A stretch of 64,000 nucleotides of DNA from Thermoleptolyngbya sichuanensis A183 (GTDB lineage: Bacteria; Cyanobacteriota; Cyanobacteriia; Elainellales; Elainellaceae). The notes under the pieces were generated by a model. It did no database searches. It had not been told where the DNA came from and saw nothing but the letters and a program-made list of their open reading frames with translations. Below, piece by piece: positions 55,743 through 64,000 of the stretch (positions within the stretch are counted from its first letter, which is position 1; each line of letters opens with the position of its first letter). Location: positions 1,364,001 to 1,428,000 of the forward strand of contig NZ_CP053661.1 in NCBI RefSeq assembly GCF_013177315.1, read 5' to 3'. Position numbers and translations under genes: made by a program.

Positions 55743-56558
55743 CTATCCGCGCATCATCCGCAGTTTGCCAAGCTCCCAGCGGGTCTGGGGCAGCGGCGCG
55801 GCCCATTGCAGCACTTTTTCCATCAGCCACGGCGCAAATCGCTGTCCCCAAAGGGCGAGATGGCTCTGCCAGCCGACGAGAATCTCGCTGCGGCCCCGCG
55901 ATAGTCCGCGAGTGAGTGCTTGAGCGACCTGCTCTGGGGTCATGGGCAAAATCCAGCGAAACCAGCGGAGGTTTCGCACCATGTCGGTATCGGTCAGGGA
56001 TGGCAGCAGAGACACAACCCGGACATTGTGCCCCGCCAGCTCACCCCGCAGCGCCTGCGTAAAGCCGAGAATGGCGAACTTAGTTGCCGAGTAAGTTGCC
56101 ATCGTGGGCGCGGCCAGCTTACCCATGAGGCTAGAGACGTTGACAATCGTACCTTCATGCTGGGCCACCATGCGACGAGCCATCAGGCGCGTAATCGTGT
56201 ACATACCGACCAAGTTGATGGCGATTTCTTCTTGCACCTGGGGCAGGCGGGATTGCAGGAATGGGGCCTGATGCGCCACGCCCGCACAGTTTACCAGGCA
56301 GTGAATCGGGCCGTGGTCGCGCCACGCTTTGGCCACGGCGATGCTGACTTCCGCAGGCTGGCTCAAGTCCAGCGGCAGGGCGATCGCCTCTACGCCCAGT
56401 TCTTGCAATTCGTCGGCTAATTCGGCCAATCGCTGGCGATCGCGGGCCACCAGCAGCAGCCGCTTTGCACCCTGATGGGCAAATTCCAGGGCGATCGCCC
56501 GTCCAATGCCGCGAGAGGCTCCGGTAATTAGAGCAGTCTTTCCGTAAATCGTCGTCAT
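55743..56558 (-). CDS. Short-chain dehydrogenase/reductase
   Basis: A 271-residue classical SDR. TALITGASRGIGRAIALEF is the TGxxxGxG coenzyme loop, NCAGVA the structural motif, VNVSSLMGK the Ser and YSATK the Tyr-x3-Lys catalytic pair. The C-terminal extension LVGWQSHLALWGQRFAPWLMEKVL looks membrane-associating. The start is set by GGAGG before the ATG at 56558. It converges with the MetX-like gene. Confidence 0.85.
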   Translation of the reverse strand: MTTIYGKTALITGASRGIGRAIALEFAHQGAKRLLLVARDRQRLAELADELQELGVEAIALPLDLSQPAEVSIAVAKAWRDHGPIHCLVNCAGVAHQAPFLQSRLPQVQEEIAINLVGMYTITRLMARRMVAQHEGTIVNVSSLMGKLAAPTMATYSATKFAILGFTQALRGELAGHNVRVVSLLPSLTDTDMVRNLRWFRWILPMTPEQVAQALTRGLSRGRSEILVGWQSHLALWGQRFAPWLMEKVLQWAAPLPQTRWELGKLRMMRG

Positions 56559-57725
56559 TACAAAGCCTCCAGTCTTGAAGACTCGCCGCCGAGCAAACGC
56601 CACCCATCGCGCCGGGTCTGCTTGCGGCGAGTGAGTGATCCAAATCGGTTTAGCCAGAAGTTTGGGCTTAGTCAGGAGCTTGAAGGAGTCCGAAACTGAG
56701 AAGTTATCTTACTCAGTTAAGCAATCGAGTGAAGCAGGGAATCCTGAATGTCCTGGAATGAAGTTCAGGTGAATGGCGCGGCAGCGCCCAGCGTTTGCAG
56801 ATTTCACAAAGTTCGCAAATAGAAGTTCGCAAACACAGGTTCGCAAATACAAGTTCACAAAGAATAGTTCAAGAATTTGCCAGAGAAACCAAGAGAGATG
56901 GCTAAGCGACCTGAACCTCATCAATTGATTTTGGAATCGATCTGGATACGCGAGACAGACCATAAACCGGATGAGAATCGGATGCTACCGAATCCATCAC
57001 TTGAGTCCAGCGTTGAAGGGAACTGTCCATCTCATCAATCCAGCAGAGAACGCGATGACGCGGCTGCAAAGCATTGATGAGAGCATTGCCCTGCAAAGCT
57101 GACGAACCAGCTAGAGTCATGACGTTCCAAAGCATACGCACAGAGTTTGTCAAGAAAAATACACACAGCCTGGTCGATTCTGAGAACTGGACGAAGATGG
57201 ATTCATGCCAGTTCCAGCACTTTCCTGATCCTTCGGCAGGAATGATGGGACGAATCTCGAACCAACTCTAGACAGATGTGACTGATCGAGCGATGCAAAT
57301 TTATTGAGAACGGAAAAGTATCAACATTTGGAATAGCGCTATCCATCAGTCGATATGCACACGTTAGCAGCGGGATCAAGCGGCTGCAACATTTATTAGG
57401 GAAAATCCGCAATCTTTACATTTTGAAATACTAGCGCTCAGGAAGGGCGATCGCCCCTCAGTGCTGCCGATGTGCCGATGGCTCGACTTCTTCTCCAGCG
57501 CACCGCTGCAACGGGTGTCCCTCAGTTTCTGAGAATAAGCCAGGTTGGGGTTCGCTTCCTGATGGGCAATCTTTATAGTTTGTAGTCGCAGAAATTTTTG
57601 ATGGGCTGTTCTTCCACAAACAAAAAATTAGTCGCAAAAAAACGCACCTGGTTTCCCAGATGCGCCCCAATGAATTGCCAATGAATTGCCTAAGTGAATT
57701 TAGGTGGTTGGTTGCGGTTTAAAGA
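56559..57725. other. Gene-poor region
   Basis: About 1.15 kb. An AAGTTCGCAAATACA repeat at 56808-56870. A minus-strand frame at 56902-57153 (with MLWNVMTLAGSSALQGN) looks protein-like but matches nothing I know and could be a degraded gene. No intact gene recognised. Confidence 0.4.
56808..56870. repeat. 15-bp tandem repeat GTTCGCAAATACAA
   Basis: About four imperfect units. Confidence 0.75.
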
Positions 57726-59597
57726 TTAGGCAATCGCTCCTTCTGGCGCTTTCACCTGACTCAACAGGTCTTTCAGGGTTTCGCCCTCGATCACCTCCGT
57801 TTCCAGCAACTTCGTGGCGATGGTTTCCAACAGATCCCGATTGTGCTGGAGGATGTCAAGCGCTTTTTGGTGTGCGGTTTCGACGATATCCTTGACTTCT
57901 TTGTCAATGGCTTCGGCGGTTTGTTCGCTGACCATGCGGCGGGGGTTCATCTCGCCCCCCAGGAAGCTGTTTTGCTGCCCCTGCTGATAGGCTAGCGGCC
58001 CCAGCACTTTGCTCATGCCGTAGGTCGTCACCATGCGCTCGGCCAGGTCGGTGGCCCGCTGGAGGTCATTCGATGCGCCAGTGGTAATGCTGCCAAAGAC
58101 GATTTCTTCGGCAGAGCGTCCGCCCAGCAGCGTGGCGATTTGTCCCAATAGCTCGGCTTCGCTCAGCAAGAAGCGGTCTTCCGTCGGCAGTTGCAGCGTG
58201 TAGCCCAGCGCCGCCATGCCGCGGGGCACGATGGAGATTTTTTCCACTTTGTTGCTGCCGGGCATCACTGCGCCCACCAGCGCATGGCCGACTTCGTGGT
58301 ACGCCACAATCTTCTTTTCCTGGTCATTGAGGACGCGGCTCTTTTTCTCCAGACCCGCCACCACGCGCTCAATGGCTTCGGCGATGTCTTCCTGGGCAAC
58401 GGCTTCGCGGCCGTTGCGGGCGGCCAGCAGTGCCGCCTCGTTGATCAGGTTGGCCAGGTCGGCTCCGGCAAATCCGGGTGTGCGCGTGGCGATCGCCTTC
58501 AAATCCACATCTGGGCCCAGCTTCACGTCCTTGGCGTGAACCTCCAGGATGGCCAGCCGCCCTTGCAAATCTGGGCGATCGACCAGCACCTGACGGTCAA
58601 ACCGGCCGGGTCGCAGCAGTGCCGGGTCGAGGGTTTCGGGGCGGTTCGTCGCAGCCAGCACAATCACTGTCTGATCCCCCGCGTTAAAGCCATCCATTTC
58701 CGTCAGCAATTGGTTTAGCGTTTGTTCACGCTCGTCGTTGCCGCCGTAGAAGCCGCCCGTGGCGCGAGATTTGCCAATCGCGTCTAGCTCGTCAATGAAG
58801 ATGATGCAGGGAGCCTGCTTCTTTGCCTGCTCGAATAGGTCACGCACACGGGAGGAACCCACGCCGACAAAGAGTTCGACAAACTCCGACCCGGAAATGC
58901 TGAAGAAAGGCACACTTGCTTCGCCTGCCACCGCTTTGGCCAGCAGCGTTTTTCCAGTTCCCGGTGGGCCAACCAGCAGCACACCCTTGGGAATCCGTGC
59001 GCCGATTTGAGTGAACTTGCGGGGATTTTTCAGAAATTCAACAATTTCCTGTAGCTCGGTTTTGGCTTCTTCTACACCCGCTACGTCGGCAAAAGTGACC
59101 TTGTTTTCGTCCCCTTCTACGTAGACCTTGGCGCGGCTCTTGCCGATGGACAGCACGCCCTGGCTGCCGCCGCCCGCCCCTCGCGACAAGAAAAACTGCC
59201 AGATGGCTACGAAAATCAGCGGCGGAATCACCCACCCCAAAATGTTAGACAGCCAGCCGTTGCGCGGCGGTGGGATAGCGGCAAACTCGACACCGTTTTC
59301 TTCTAGCAGCGAAGGCAGCTTTAGGTCAAAAATGGGCGTAGTTGCCAGGATCTGTCCCTCTTCTGCGGGAGGAACGGGCTTAAGCTGGTAGCGGATCTGC
59401 TCTTGGCCGATGTAGGCGCGGGCGACTTCGCCTTCGCTGACCTGATGAATAAACAGGCTGTAGGGAACCTGAGGAATTTGAGGCCCTAGCAGCCCAGGGA
59501 GGAGAATATTTGCTAGTAAAAATAAACTAGACACCAGCAGCAAAATGTTGCCGATGACGCGCGATCGCGGGACTTTGGGCTGGTCTTTAATCGGCAT
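57726..59597 (-). CDS. ftsH: ATP-dependent zinc metalloprotease FtsH
   Basis: FtsH (623 residues) is the membrane-bound AAA protease that degrades damaged membrane proteins, D1 among them. Two N-terminal membrane segments, then AAA with GPPGTGKT Walker [11 protein letters not shown] Walker B and RPGRFDRQV; the zinc site HEVGH starts at about residue 434. The start at 59597 (MPIKDQPKV) follows AAGGAG. Cyanobacteria have four FtsH proteins; the paralogue number is not assigned. Confidence 0.95.
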   Translation of the reverse strand: MPIKDQPKVPRSRVIGNILLLVSSLFLLANILLPGLLGPQIPQVPYSLFIHQVSEGEVARAYIGQEQIRYQLKPVPPAEEGQILATTPIFDLKLPSLLEENGVEFAAIPPPRNGWLSNILGWVIPPLIFVAIWQFFLSRGAGGGSQGVLSIGKSRAKVYVEGDENKVTFADVAGVEEAKTELQEIVEFLKNPRKFTQIGARIPKGVLLVGPPGTGKTLLAKAVAGEASVPFFSISGSEFVELFVGVGSSRVRDLFEQAKKQAPCIIFIDELDAIGKSRATGGFYGGNDEREQTLNQLLTEMDGFNAGDQTVIVLAATNRPETLDPALLRPGRFDRQVLVDRPDLQGRLAILEVHAKDVKLGPDVDLKAIATRTPGFAGADLANLINEAALLAARNGREAVAQEDIAEAIERVVAGLEKKSRVLNDQEKKIVAYHEVGHALVGAVMPGSNKVEKISIVPRGMAALGYTLQLPTEDRFLLSEAELLGQIATLLGGRSAEEIVFGSITTGASNDLQRATDLAERMVTTYGMSKVLGPLAYQQGQQNSFLGGEMNPRRMVSEQTAEAIDKEVKDIVETAHQKALDILQHNRDLLETIATKLLETEVIEGETLKDLLSQVKAPEGAIA

Positions 59598-59750
59598 TTG
59601 ATAATGCTCCTTATTGACGGACAGAACGGACAACCAGAGAAAAACCTTTGAATTGAAGAGTACTCAGAACATGGAGCGGATAGTACAAAAATTCTCTAGC
59701 TTTCTTCATTTTAAAGGTTTATGAAGAAGCTGAGAGATAGAAACTGGAAA

Positions 59751-59779
59751 GGGGCACACCGGAATGTGCCCCCCAAAAT
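59751..59779 (-). terminator. Probable terminator of the DUF2949 gene
   Basis: GGGGCACA ccggaa TGTGCCCC; read on the minus strand it is followed by TTTCCAGTTTC. Ends 53 bases after the DUF2949 stop. Confidence 0.45.
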
Positions 59780-59831
59780 GGCGAAATACCCGAACTTGTC
59801 AAACGGAAATCTTTAAACTCAGGCGGTAAAC

Positions 59832-60053
59832 TCAGGCGGTTTCCAGCCAGTCGAAAATGCGGTCGAGCTGTTCTAGCGTGATTAGCCCGTATTGCCACAA
59901 AATCATCGGCAGCAGGTTCGAGTCTTGCTCTGGCTGTTTGAGGGCGATCGCAATTGACTCGGTTGGAATGGAGAGTTCTTCCCGCAGAAACTTAATCAGC
60001 CTGGCTTGAGTTGTGGATTCGTTCGTCATAGTATTCGCCATATTATTTGCCAT
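59832..60053 (-). CDS. DUF2949 family protein
   Basis: A 73-residue helical protein, TQARLIKFLREELSIPTESIAIALK then LPMILWQYGLITLEQLDRIFDWLE, as in DUF2949. Function unknown. Three in-frame ATGs (60053, 60041, 60029) are possible. Confidence 0.65.
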   Translation of the reverse strand: MANNMANTMTNESTTQARLIKFLREELSIPTESIAIALKQPEQDSNLLPMILWQYGLITLEQLDRIFDWLETA

Positions 60054-60384
60054 TTAGGGTGTGTGACACGAAGAAACGTAGTCTTTTTGTTAACTTTTGC
60101 AACAATCTTTCAGGATTGATGTTGAAGATTATAGCGATAATCTCACCTTGCGTCCCCACCAAAAGGATTACTTCACTTAACTTTGTCGATATTTCATGGG
60201 GCGGATTCTTGTTTCTGGGGCTGTCCAGGCATTCTCAGATTGTGGCGGACTGTAGCGGATTGTGGCGGACTGTAGCGGATAGGCTGCCTCAAAAATGAGA
60301 ATGGCCCTGACGCTGGTTCAGGAATCACTGTGAAATGCCTCTGTTGGGCGACGAGCGTGTGGCTCATCCGGCCCAACAATGCTG

Positions 60385-60552
60385 TAAGAGGATGTTTGAA
60401 AAGTCCTACTGTTTGTAGCAAAGCGTGCAAGATCCCCCTAAATCCCCCTAAAAAGGGGGATTTTAAGGCGGTTTCCCCCCTTTTTAAGGGGGGCTAGGGG
60501 GGATCTCTGGGTGCTTAACATTACAGGCGATACCTTTTCAAACACCCTCTAA
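60385..60552. repeat. GATCCCCC hairpin element, family C, copy 2
   Basis: Outer ends AAGAGGATGTTTGAAAAG / CTTTTCAAACACCCTCT; inner GATCCCCCTAAA ... TAGGGGGGATC with CCCCCTAAAAAGGGGG palindromes. Confidence 0.75.
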
Positions 60553-60724
60553 GACACGTTGGATGATTGATGCAATGAATCTGTCAGGATACGCACTGGT
60601 TCACGATGGAGGAACTGAGCCACTCTCCAAGGCTCCTTGATTGCTGGCAAAGCGGCGCGTTCGTGTGGAGATCTGGGAATGATTTGACCGTGTAAGCCCT
60701 GTCTGTCGTAATTCCACAATCAAT

Positions 60725-60815
60725 TAGGACTGACGCAGTTGGACGATTTTTCGCGGGCGCAGCCCGCGAAAAATCGTCCAAAACCCAGAAAACTTACGCA
60801 AGTGCGTAAGTCCTG
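60725..60815 (+). repeat. Mobile hairpin element, family A, copy 5
   Basis: Ends TAGGACTGACGCA / TGCGTAAGTCCTG; perfect inner stem GGACGATTTTTCGCGGGC / GCCCGCGAAAAATCGTCC. Same orientation as copies 1 and 3. No clear target duplication. Confidence 0.85.
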
Positions 60816-60861
60816 ACTGAAATCAATACTGAGCAATGGTGCTTGAGGACTGCCCAGCCTT

Positions 60862-61908
60862 ATGAAATGGATTGATAATCTGCCTCGGTGGGTGACCTGG
60901 GGACTGGCGCTGCCGCTGGTCGTGCTAAACGGCTGGGCGCTGCTGGTGGTGATGGACTATTTTCGGCAGCTTCTGACAATTTTTGTGGGGGCGAACCTGC
61001 TGGCATTTGTGCTGAGCTATGCGGTGCGCTGGCTTCAGCGGCGGGGGCTATCGCGCGATCGCGCGATTTTGCTGGTGCTGCTGGCGACCCTGTTTCTGCT
61101 GCTGGTGCTGGCGGTCACGCTGATTCCGATTCTCCTTGACCAAATTAATGGGCTGGTCACCAAACTGCCTGCCTGGATCGAATCGGGCAACCAGCAGTTT
61201 CAGGATATGCAGCGCTGGGCCACAGCGAGACGACTTCCGGTAGACCTGATCGATTTTGTGGCGCGGCTCCAGGAGGCGCTGGTGGCCCAGCTTCAGCCGC
61301 TCAGCAGCGGTGTGTTGGGGTTGGGCATTGGGCTGGCGGGCAGTGCGCTGGATTTTGTAATCACGATCGCCCTCACGTTTTATCTCTTGCTGCACGGTGA
61401 GACGCTGTGGGCCGGCATTCTCCGCTGGCTGCCGGGTTCTCAGGGAGAACCATTGAGGCGATCGCTCCGCCAGAGTTTCCACAACTATTTCAGCGGTCAG
61501 GCGATGCTGGCGCTGGTCATGGGGCTGTCGATGATTACGGTTTTCCTGCTGCTGCAAGTGCCGTTTGGGCTGCTGTTTGGTCTGGCGGTGGGCGTGATGA
61601 CGCTGATTCCGCTGGGCGCACCGCTGAGCATTTGCCTGATCAGCTTTTTGGTCGGGCTGGGCAGTTTTTGGGTGGGTGTAAAGATGCTAGCGGTAGGGAT
61701 TGTGGTGGATCAGGCGATTGAAAATGCGATCGCCCCCCGTCTCCTTGGCCGCTTTACGGGTCTAAATCCTGCCTGGGTCATCGTGGCGCTGCTGATTGGG
61801 GCCAGGGTGGCGGGCGTGCTGGGAATTTTAATGGCCGTGCCCACCGCAGGGTTTGTGAAGTCGCTCCTGGACCTGTCTCAGACGGAGAAACCCAAGGAGC
61901 TTTATTGA
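60862..61908 (+). CDS. AI-2E family (PerM-type) transporter
   Basis: A 348-residue membrane protein with about eight helices. Paired N-terminal helices, a soluble segment (ESGNQQFQDMQRW), then FQVPFGLLFGLAVGVMTLIPLGAP and NPAWVIVALLIGARVAGVLGILMAVPTAG, the family's conserved C-terminal motif. Members export small molecules or exchange Na+/H+; substrate not known. Confidence 0.85.
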   Translation: MKWIDNLPRWVTWGLALPLVVLNGWALLVVMDYFRQLLTIFVGANLLAFVLSYAVRWLQRRGLSRDRAILLVLLATLFLLLVLAVTLIPILLDQINGLVTKLPAWIESGNQQFQDMQRWATARRLPVDLIDFVARLQEALVAQLQPLSSGVLGLGIGLAGSALDFVITIALTFYLLLHGETLWAGILRWLPGSQGEPLRRSLRQSFHNYFSGQAMLALVMGLSMITVFLLLQVPFGLLFGLAVGVMTLIPLGAPLSICLISFLVGLGSFWVGVKMLAVGIVVDQAIENAIAPRLLGRFTGLNPAWVIVALLIGARVAGVLGILMAVPTAGFVKSLLDLSQTEKPKELY

Positions 61909-61921
61909 CTGAACGATTCCA

Positions 61922-62890
61922 CTAAACGCCCAATCCAGCGCGGGGATTGAACGTTTCAATTTGCCGCAGTTTGTCGTAGAGTTCGCGCTCCTGGGGACTG
62001 AGGTCTTTGGGAACCTGGATGGTGATTTCCACGATCTGATCGCCGCGCTTGCCGTCAATGGGATAGCCCTTGCCTGCCAGCCGCAGCTTTTGCCCTGCTT
62101 TCACGCCGGGAGGAATCACCATTTTCACCGGCCCATCCAGCGTTGGTACTTCGATCGCTCCCCCCAGCACTGCTTCGCTGGGCGTTAGGGGCAGCAGACA
62201 GTAGATATCTGCCCCGTCCAACTGATAGAAGGGGTGGGGCGCGATTTCGATGCGGAGAAACAGGTCGCCGCCAGACACGCCTTGCCCCTTCAGGCGAATC
62301 TTTTGCCCAGTGAGCATGGCGGCGGGCATATTTACTTCGAGCGATCGCCCATCTTCCAGGCGAATCCGCTCGCGCCCGCCCGCAAAGGCCTTTTCCAGCG
62401 GCACAGTCAGCCGGGCTTCGGCGTTGCGCGGTGTGGCGCGGGGAACCGTGTAGGTGGTTTTGGTAGTGCCGGGGCGGTAGGGATCGCGATCGCGCGGTGG
62501 GGTTCGCGGGGCGGCGGGTTCCTCATTGCGGCGGTTCAGCAGTTGGTCTACAAAGCTGTTAAAGTCGCGAAACTGGCTGAAGTCTACTTCGTCGGGGCTG
62601 CGGCTGGCGGTGCGGCTATTCCAACTGCGGGACTTGGGCGTTGCGCCACTCTGAAAGCCACCCTGCTTCCAGAAGCGGCTGAACTGGTCATACTGCGCCC
62701 GCTTGCTGGCATCCGACAGAACTTCGTAGGCCTCGCCAACGTCCTTGAACTTTTCCTCTGCTTCCTTGTCGCCAGGGTTCAAGTCGGGGTGATATTGCCG
62801 CGCCATCCGCCGATAGGCCTTTTTGATCTCCTCAGCCGTGGCGGTTTTGGGAATTCCGAGAATTTGATAGTAATTCCGAAAATTCTGCAT
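61922..62890 (-). CDS. dnaJ: DnaJ/Hsp40 co-chaperone without zinc finger
   Basis: A 322-residue type II J protein. J domain at residues 4-70 with HPD ([10 protein letters not shown]), a Pro/Arg-rich linker, and C-terminal substrate-binding domains ([43 protein letters not shown]). No CxxCxGxG repeats. It starts 8 bases after the stop of the upstream gene, so they form one unit. In Synechocystis a similar DnaJ lies behind dnaK3 (known); that suggests the upstream gene may be a dnaK. Confidence 0.88.
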   Translation of the reverse strand: MQNFRNYYQILGIPKTATAEEIKKAYRRMARQYHPDLNPGDKEAEEKFKDVGEAYEVLSDASKRAQYDQFSRFWKQGGFQSGATPKSRSWNSRTASRSPDEVDFSQFRDFNSFVDQLLNRRNEEPAAPRTPPRDRDPYRPGTTKTTYTVPRATPRNAEARLTVPLEKAFAGGRERIRLEDGRSLEVNMPAAMLTGQKIRLKGQGVSGGDLFLRIEIAPHPFYQLDGADIYCLLPLTPSEAVLGGAIEVPTLDGPVKMVIPPGVKAGQKLRLAGKGYPIDGKRGDQIVEITIQVPKDLSPQERELYDKLRQIETFNPRAGLGV

Positions 62891-62898
62891 CCGGTCTC

Positions 62899-64000
62899 CT
62901 ACAGCCATTCGTCTTCTTCCTCATCCCAAATGCCCCGGCTGCGGGGAATCTCGCCAGTTTGCGGGCGGCGACGGGGAGTGTCGTCGCTGGGGCGACCCGT
63001 GGGACGGTTATATTCTGGCTTGTCTAGCGATTCGTCTTCGTCGGTTGGTGCTTCAGCGGGCGGGTCCTCCCAGTCTCCTGCTGGTTCGCGACGGGGGCGC
63101 TTGGGCGCGTCGTCCCACGGATCGAGACTGATGGAGTCGCGGCTGTCTGAGTCAAAACTGCCAGAGTCTGAAGTCCGCAGGTTCAGTCCTTGTCGCTCCG
63201 AGCGGCTGCGATTTTCTGGGCTGCGGTTTTCTAAGCTGCGGGTTTCTGGGCTGCGATTTTCTGGGCTGCGGGCTTCTGGGCTGCGATTCTCGGAGAAATC
63301 ATTCTGCGAAGCGTCCATTTCGCGTCCAGATTCTCGTCCCATCTCGCGGGTTCCAGGTTCGCGGCCGCGGCTGGGCCTGTCGTCCCAGCGATCGCCATTG
63401 CTGCGGGGACGGCTTTCGAGGGGGTCTGGGTCGCGGCTGCGGTCGGCGGCCTCTTCCCAGCGATCGCGGGCGGGCGGGCGGCCAGAACGCGGCTCGTCCC
63501 AGGAATCACGGCTGGCAGGACGGCTAGAGCGCGACGGCTCATCCCAGGAGTCGCGGGCGGGTCGGCTAGGGCGCTGGGGTTCGTCCCAGGAATCGCGGCT
63601 GGCCGGCCGGGCAGAACGCGGCGGCTCATCCCAGCGATCGCGGGCGGCGGGTCGCTGAGGTTCGTCCCAAGAATCGCTGGCCGGGCGGCGCGGTGGCTCG
63701 TCCCAGGAGTCGCGGCTGGCAGGACGAGCGGGGCGGCTGCTGTAGGGATTGGGGCGATCGCCGCCTCGATCATTCCAGTTTTCTCGTGCCGCAGGACGGC
63801 TGCCATACGGATCACGGGGTTCGTCCCAGGAGTCGCGGGCGGCGGGGCGGCTGCTATAGGGATCGCGGGCCGCAGGGCGGCTGCTGTAGGGATCAGGGCG
63901 ATCGCTCCAGGAATCGCGACGAACGGGCGGCCGGTCATCCCACGGGTCGCGGCGGGCCGCAGGGCGATCGTCCCACGGGTCGCGGCCGCCTCGATAGGAG
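62899..64000 (-). CDS. RDSWDEP-repeat protein, 3' part; possible DnaK C-terminal extension
   Basis: The frame is open from the right edge to TAG at 62899, about 367 codons, with the 5' end outside. It is low in complexity: repeats of RDSWDEP with RPAS or RPAAR (about 63450-63900, minus), [11 protein letters not shown] units, then SPENRS repeats (63200-63300), an acidic stretch and a final WDEEEDEWL. No stop codon in 1.1 kb in spite of strong repeats, so it is coding. The acidic DEWL end and the dnaJ next to it suggest the disordered tail of a cyanobacterial DnaK paralogue; the ATPase domain is not visible. Confidence 0.6.
   Translation of the reverse strand, partial: SYRGGRDPWDDRPAARRDPWDDRPPVRRDSWSDRPDPYSSRPAARDPYSSRPAARDSWDEPRDPYGSRPAARENWNDRGGDRPNPYSSRPARPASRDSWDEPPRRPASDSWDEPQRPAARDRWDEPPRSARPASRDSWDEPQRPSRPARDSWDEPSRSSRPASRDSWDEPRSGRPPARDRWEEAADRSRDPDPLESRPRSNGDRWDDRPSRGREPGTREMGRESGREMDASQNDFSENRSPEARSPENRSPETRSLENRSPENRSRSERQGLNLRTSDSGSFDSDSRDSISLDPWDDAPKRPRREPAGDWEDPPAEAPTDEDESLDKPEYNRPTGRPSDDTPRRRPQTGEIPRSRGIWDEEEDEWL

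Larger units (their letters stand above)
60054..60861. other. Repeat-rich intergenic region
   Basis: Contains a 20-bp repeat (TGTGGCGGACTGTAGCGGAT, twice, 60238-60283), a family C hairpin and a family A element. No gene recognised. Confidence 0.5.

Noticed and set aside
62234-63658. Long plus-strand frame of 474 codons with Ser/Arg repeats
   Set aside because: It is antisense to dnaJ and the repeat protein; its repeats mirror the RDSWDEP codons, and dnaJ has convincing motifs.

Overview
This window comes from a cyanobacterium, most likely a filamentous, Leptolyngbya- or Thermoleptolyngbya-like lineage; the genus is inferred, not shown. The evidence is the full cyanobacterial gene set (psbO, petC-petA, chlD, hemJ, SigF-type and group 2 sigma factors, COP23, DUF1350, DUF2811, DUF2949 and DUF3067 proteins), the very high density of the HIP1 octamer GCGATCGC in genes and spacers, and the ordinary chromosomal housekeeping content. 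No phage, CRISPR array or plasmid backbone was seen.

Layout. 0-6.7 kb: the 3' end of rsmH, an amino-acid-binding lipoprotein, petC-petA (Rieske protein and cytochrome f), a DUF3067 gene convergent with tatC, a possible 32-residue membrane peptide and a ribosomal protein S1 gene. 7-13.3 kb: two FHA-domain proteins, a large DUF4139-type coiled-coil protein, an M50-type membrane protease and an LRAT/NlpC-P60-like protein. 13.3-19.7 kb: clpP, psbO and two sigma-factor genes with long, apparently gene-free leaders. 19.7-31.8 kb: a segment bounded by two nearly identical 1517-bp insertion sequences in opposite orientation. It holds chlD (whose last codons now come from the IS end), an S33 peptidase, accD, a prepilin peptidase, a cluster of DnaA-box-like sites, DUF2811, hemJ and a broken SWIM-type gene. 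32-38.9 kb: COP23 protein, gamma-glutamyltransferase, tRNA-Arg(UCU) and three poorly known cyanobacterial proteins. 39-49.6 kb: small membrane and lipoproteins, a DUF1350 hydrolase, a HupE/UreJ transporter behind a cobalamin riboswitch, a Gfo/Idh oxidoreductase, a VKOR-thioredoxin fusion, a PacL-like P-type ATPase, a truncated SLH protein and a sugar reductase. 49.6-64 kb: an alpha-amylase lipoprotein, a peptide ABC permease, a fatty acid desaturase, a MetX-like hydrolase, an SDR, FtsH, DUF2949, an AI-2E-type exporter, a DnaJ without zinc finger, and the repeat-rich 3' end of a gene that may be a DnaK paralogue.

How the genes connect. Several serve the thylakoid: PetC and PetA form half of the large cytochrome b6f subunits, TatC exports folded proteins such as the Rieske protein, PsbO stabilises the oxygen-evolving cluster, ChlD and HemJ act on either side of the chlorophyll/heme branch, VKOR-Trx makes disulfides in the lumen or periplasm, and FtsH and ClpP are quality-control proteases. 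Most other genes are singletons or pairs, as is usual in cyanobacteria.

The most distinctive part is the mobile and repetitive DNA: two IS copies, five copies of a roughly 92-bp non-coding element with AGGACTTACGCA-type ends (three flanked by short direct repeats), two exactly identical 140-bp elements in inverted orientation, two copies of a GATCCCCC hairpin element, and about a dozen unrelated short tandem repeats (9-20 bp units) in separate intergenic gaps. The best findings are the IS-captured C-terminus of ChlD, the identical 140-bp element pair, the mobile hairpin family, the cobalamin-riboswitch/HupE unit, the DnaA-box cluster at a strand switch, and the RDSWDEP-repeat protein at the right edge. 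No clearly new multi-gene system was recognised.
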